From: Trema orientale
Taxonomy: Eukaryota; Streptophyta; Magnoliopsida; Rosales; Cannabaceae
Assembly (NCBI GenBank): GCA_002914845.1
Contig: JXTC01000001.1
Location: 2,845,204-2,909,203, forward strand
DNA length: 64,000 nucleotides
Reading direction: 5' to 3'
Shown here: positions 62,575-64,000 of the stretch, piece by piece
Numbering within the stretch: position 1 is the stretch's first letter
Layout of the letters: the number at the start of each line of letters is the position of its first letter
Notes under the pieces: model-generated
Databases searched by the model: none
What the model was told of the DNA's origin: nothing
What the model saw: only the letters and a program-made list of their open reading frames with translations
Program-made: the position numbers and the translations under genes

Positions 62575-63102
62575 CTTTTCTTCATTCTTAGGAAGAGTCT
62601 CAATGATGCTCTCTATTCACCTCCCTATTTTATTTTAGATCAACACTTTCCATCTATTGCTTTCATAGAAAAAAAAAAAAAGTTTAGTAGGTGAAATCCT
62701 GATTACATTCCTACGGGCCAAAATTAGATTTGGAAGAGCAAGCTAGAGAAAAGAAGTGTTAAGATAATATACTTTCATCCTAATCTCATCTACCTCTTGA
62801 GATTTGTAGGCAGAATTGGCATAATTATTTACTTTAGGGTTTGTACATTTGGGTTTCTTTTCTTAGTCTAAGGTTCAGTGATTGAAACCAAAATTCTTAT
62901 TTTTATTTAGTTCTCTTTTTCACTATCTTGGTCAAATTTGTGTGACCCTCATAGGTCTTTTTTGCTTTTAAGTTACAAAAAGACTTGCTGAGCTAATATT
63001 TCCAGAATTTAAAAGACTCTGGTTTTGCTATGCTTGTATGCTGTGTTTTATGCAACACACTGGTATGTATCAAACAAATGAGGTTTCTAACGTTTGTACA
63101 GT
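62575..63102. other. Intergenic sequence left of the SRPRB relic
   Basis: AT-rich. No upstream SRPRB exon is recognisable, so only the 3' half of that gene was copied or survives. Confidence 0.5.
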
Positions 63103-63745
63103 ATGAGAAAAAGGTACCTTTACGATGTCCTAAGAAGATTCCAATGCTCATTCTCTGCAACAAGACAGAAAATGGACTGCCCATACCAAGGAGTTTATCA
63201 GTTAACAAATGGAGAAGGAAGTGCAAGGCTTTGATTTCTTGTTACTTTTTGCCTTCATTATGAATGAATTAGAATTTTATAAGGTCGGTTGTTGGTAACT
63301 TCAAGTTTGTATTGTTTGACCTTTGCCACCAGGTGAGAGTTTTTATATTTCTGGTTAAGCTCCTTTGGAAAATCAATAGCTTAGAGCGTATAGTTGTAAT
63401 TGTCCTCCTCTACCAGCCATTTAAGTGATAAATATTTCAGATCATGATCTATTTTAATTGGACGTTTGCTAAACGTGATCGGTTTTTGTTTTGCATATCG
63501 TTGTGCCTCTGTTTCCATTTAGGGTACTCTGGTTTATTTGCAGTGACAAATTATGGCCATCAAGAAATGCGGTATCTGAAGCTGATATTGCAAATAATTT
63601 TATGCTTGGGGTAACCAGGAGAAGCATTTTTATTCATTCAGTGCTATAACAAAGTTAGAGTTGTTGAAGCTTTGGGTTTAACTGGTGAAATATCTATGCG
63701 GATCAGTTCATTAAGGAGTGTTATGACCCTAGTAAGATAGAATTG
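63103..63745 (+). pseudogene. SRP receptor subunit beta, 3' half, intron-containing pseudogene
   Basis: Relic of the ER-membrane GTPase that anchors the SRP receptor. First exon piece (63103-63222): YLYDVL, then KKIPMLILCNKT (the G4 NKxD region), then in the next frame TAHTKEFIS-stop-QMEKEV. Second piece after acceptor CAG (exon from 63544): DKLWPSRNAVSEADIANNFM, LGV, then a one-base gain before the stretch matching PGEAFSFSQC; FIQCYNKVRVVEALGLTGEIS, and another frame change before QFIKECYDPSK. The intron (63223-63543) is kept, with GC at the donor position. Lesions: the TKGSVV-type linker is missing after YLYDVL, a frame change near 63170, stop near 63200, further frame changes near 63618 and 63703. 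Intron retention means DNA duplication, not retroposition. The N-terminal membrane anchor and G1-G3 motifs are absent. Confidence 0.85.
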
Positions 63746-63853
63746 AAAAAAGAAAAGAAAAGTGATAGACATATTGTTGAGATGGTCTTACTTTGTTAGC
63801 TAAAGCTCGCAAGTATTGATTAGAATGTGTAATTATAAATTCAAACACTCCCG

Positions 63854-64000
63854 TGCAAGTACACACGGTCACAAGTAATATAGATATGGAAGTAGAGTAC
63901 CGAACCCACGATAATTGATTTCTAATTTAATACTAATATCAAAATTATCTCAACTCCTAACTTTATCCAAACAAATGAAATATGGATTTTAAAGAAATAA
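63854..64000 (-). mobile_element. LTR of a gypsy-like fossil, cut by the window edge
   Basis: TGCAAGTACACACGGTCACA then AGTAATATAGATATGGAAGT and AGAGTACCGAACCCACGATA resemble the left edge of the LTR at 4198 (CGTAACAAGTAATATAATAG, GAAGTATCGAGTATCGTCCC). Same orientation as that element. The rest lies outside the window, so completeness is unknown. Confidence 0.6.

Overview
This is nuclear DNA from a flowering plant, most likely a eudicot. It is AT-rich, its genes carry introns, and it holds plant-specific families (MIK2-type LRR receptor kinases, DUF4057, the UNE2-type MFS family) together with Mutator-, hAT-, CACTA-, Harbinger- and LTR-type repeats. I cannot fix the species from the sequence alone.

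Genes. The left 13 kb holds a tandem pair of MIK2-like LRR receptor kinase genes on the plus strand: the 3' end of one with intact kinase motifs (1-1463) and a decayed sister (10057-13014). Four ordinary, apparently intact genes follow: a Pumilio/PUF RNA-binding protein (minus, 13790-17907, five exons, one of them ending at a GC donor), a DUF4057 protein (minus, 22378-25195, five exons), a chloroplast-type SAM methyltransferase like At1g78140 (plus, 37790-40480, eight exons), and a UNE2-like MFS transporter (minus, 41145-44116, three exons). From memory, these four families are encoded by consecutive Arabidopsis loci (At1g78160 APUM7, At1g78150, At1g78140, At1g78130 UNE2). If so, the stretch from 13.8 to 44.1 kb is a conserved microsyntenic block that repeats have stretched. 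A tRNA-Lys(CTT) gene lies at 32691-32763 (minus). A broken copy of the SRP receptor beta gene that still has an intron lies at 63.1-63.7 kb.

Repeats. Mutator-type (9-bp target duplication) non-autonomous elements are unusually dense. They include three copies of a 166-174 bp element, one member of a second roughly 185-bp family with further copies at 44.6-45.1 kb, two larger elements that carry an internal 70-odd-bp minisatellite (35467-37554 and 45314-46575), and a near-palindromic 814-bp element (61752-62565). A 622-bp hAT remnant with a perfect 8-bp duplication sits in intron 1 of the UNE2-like gene, and a Harbinger-type element lies at 8523-9362. The right third (48.9-61 kb) is a nested repeat graveyard: a Ty1/copia fossil, a CACTA end with a solo LTR inside it, a Ty3/gypsy fossil bounded by two LTRs, and a hAT element whose first half is inverted. 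A smaller relative of the gypsy fossil lies at 4198-6922, and another LTR runs off the right edge.

Layout. Genes occupy about 13.8-18, 22.4-25.2 and 37.8-44.1 kb. The 12.6 kb between the DUF4057 and methyltransferase genes is non-coding apart from the tRNA. From 44.2 kb rightward I see no intact protein gene. The four ordinary genes have no evident shared pathway; their linkage looks like inherited order rather than functional clustering.
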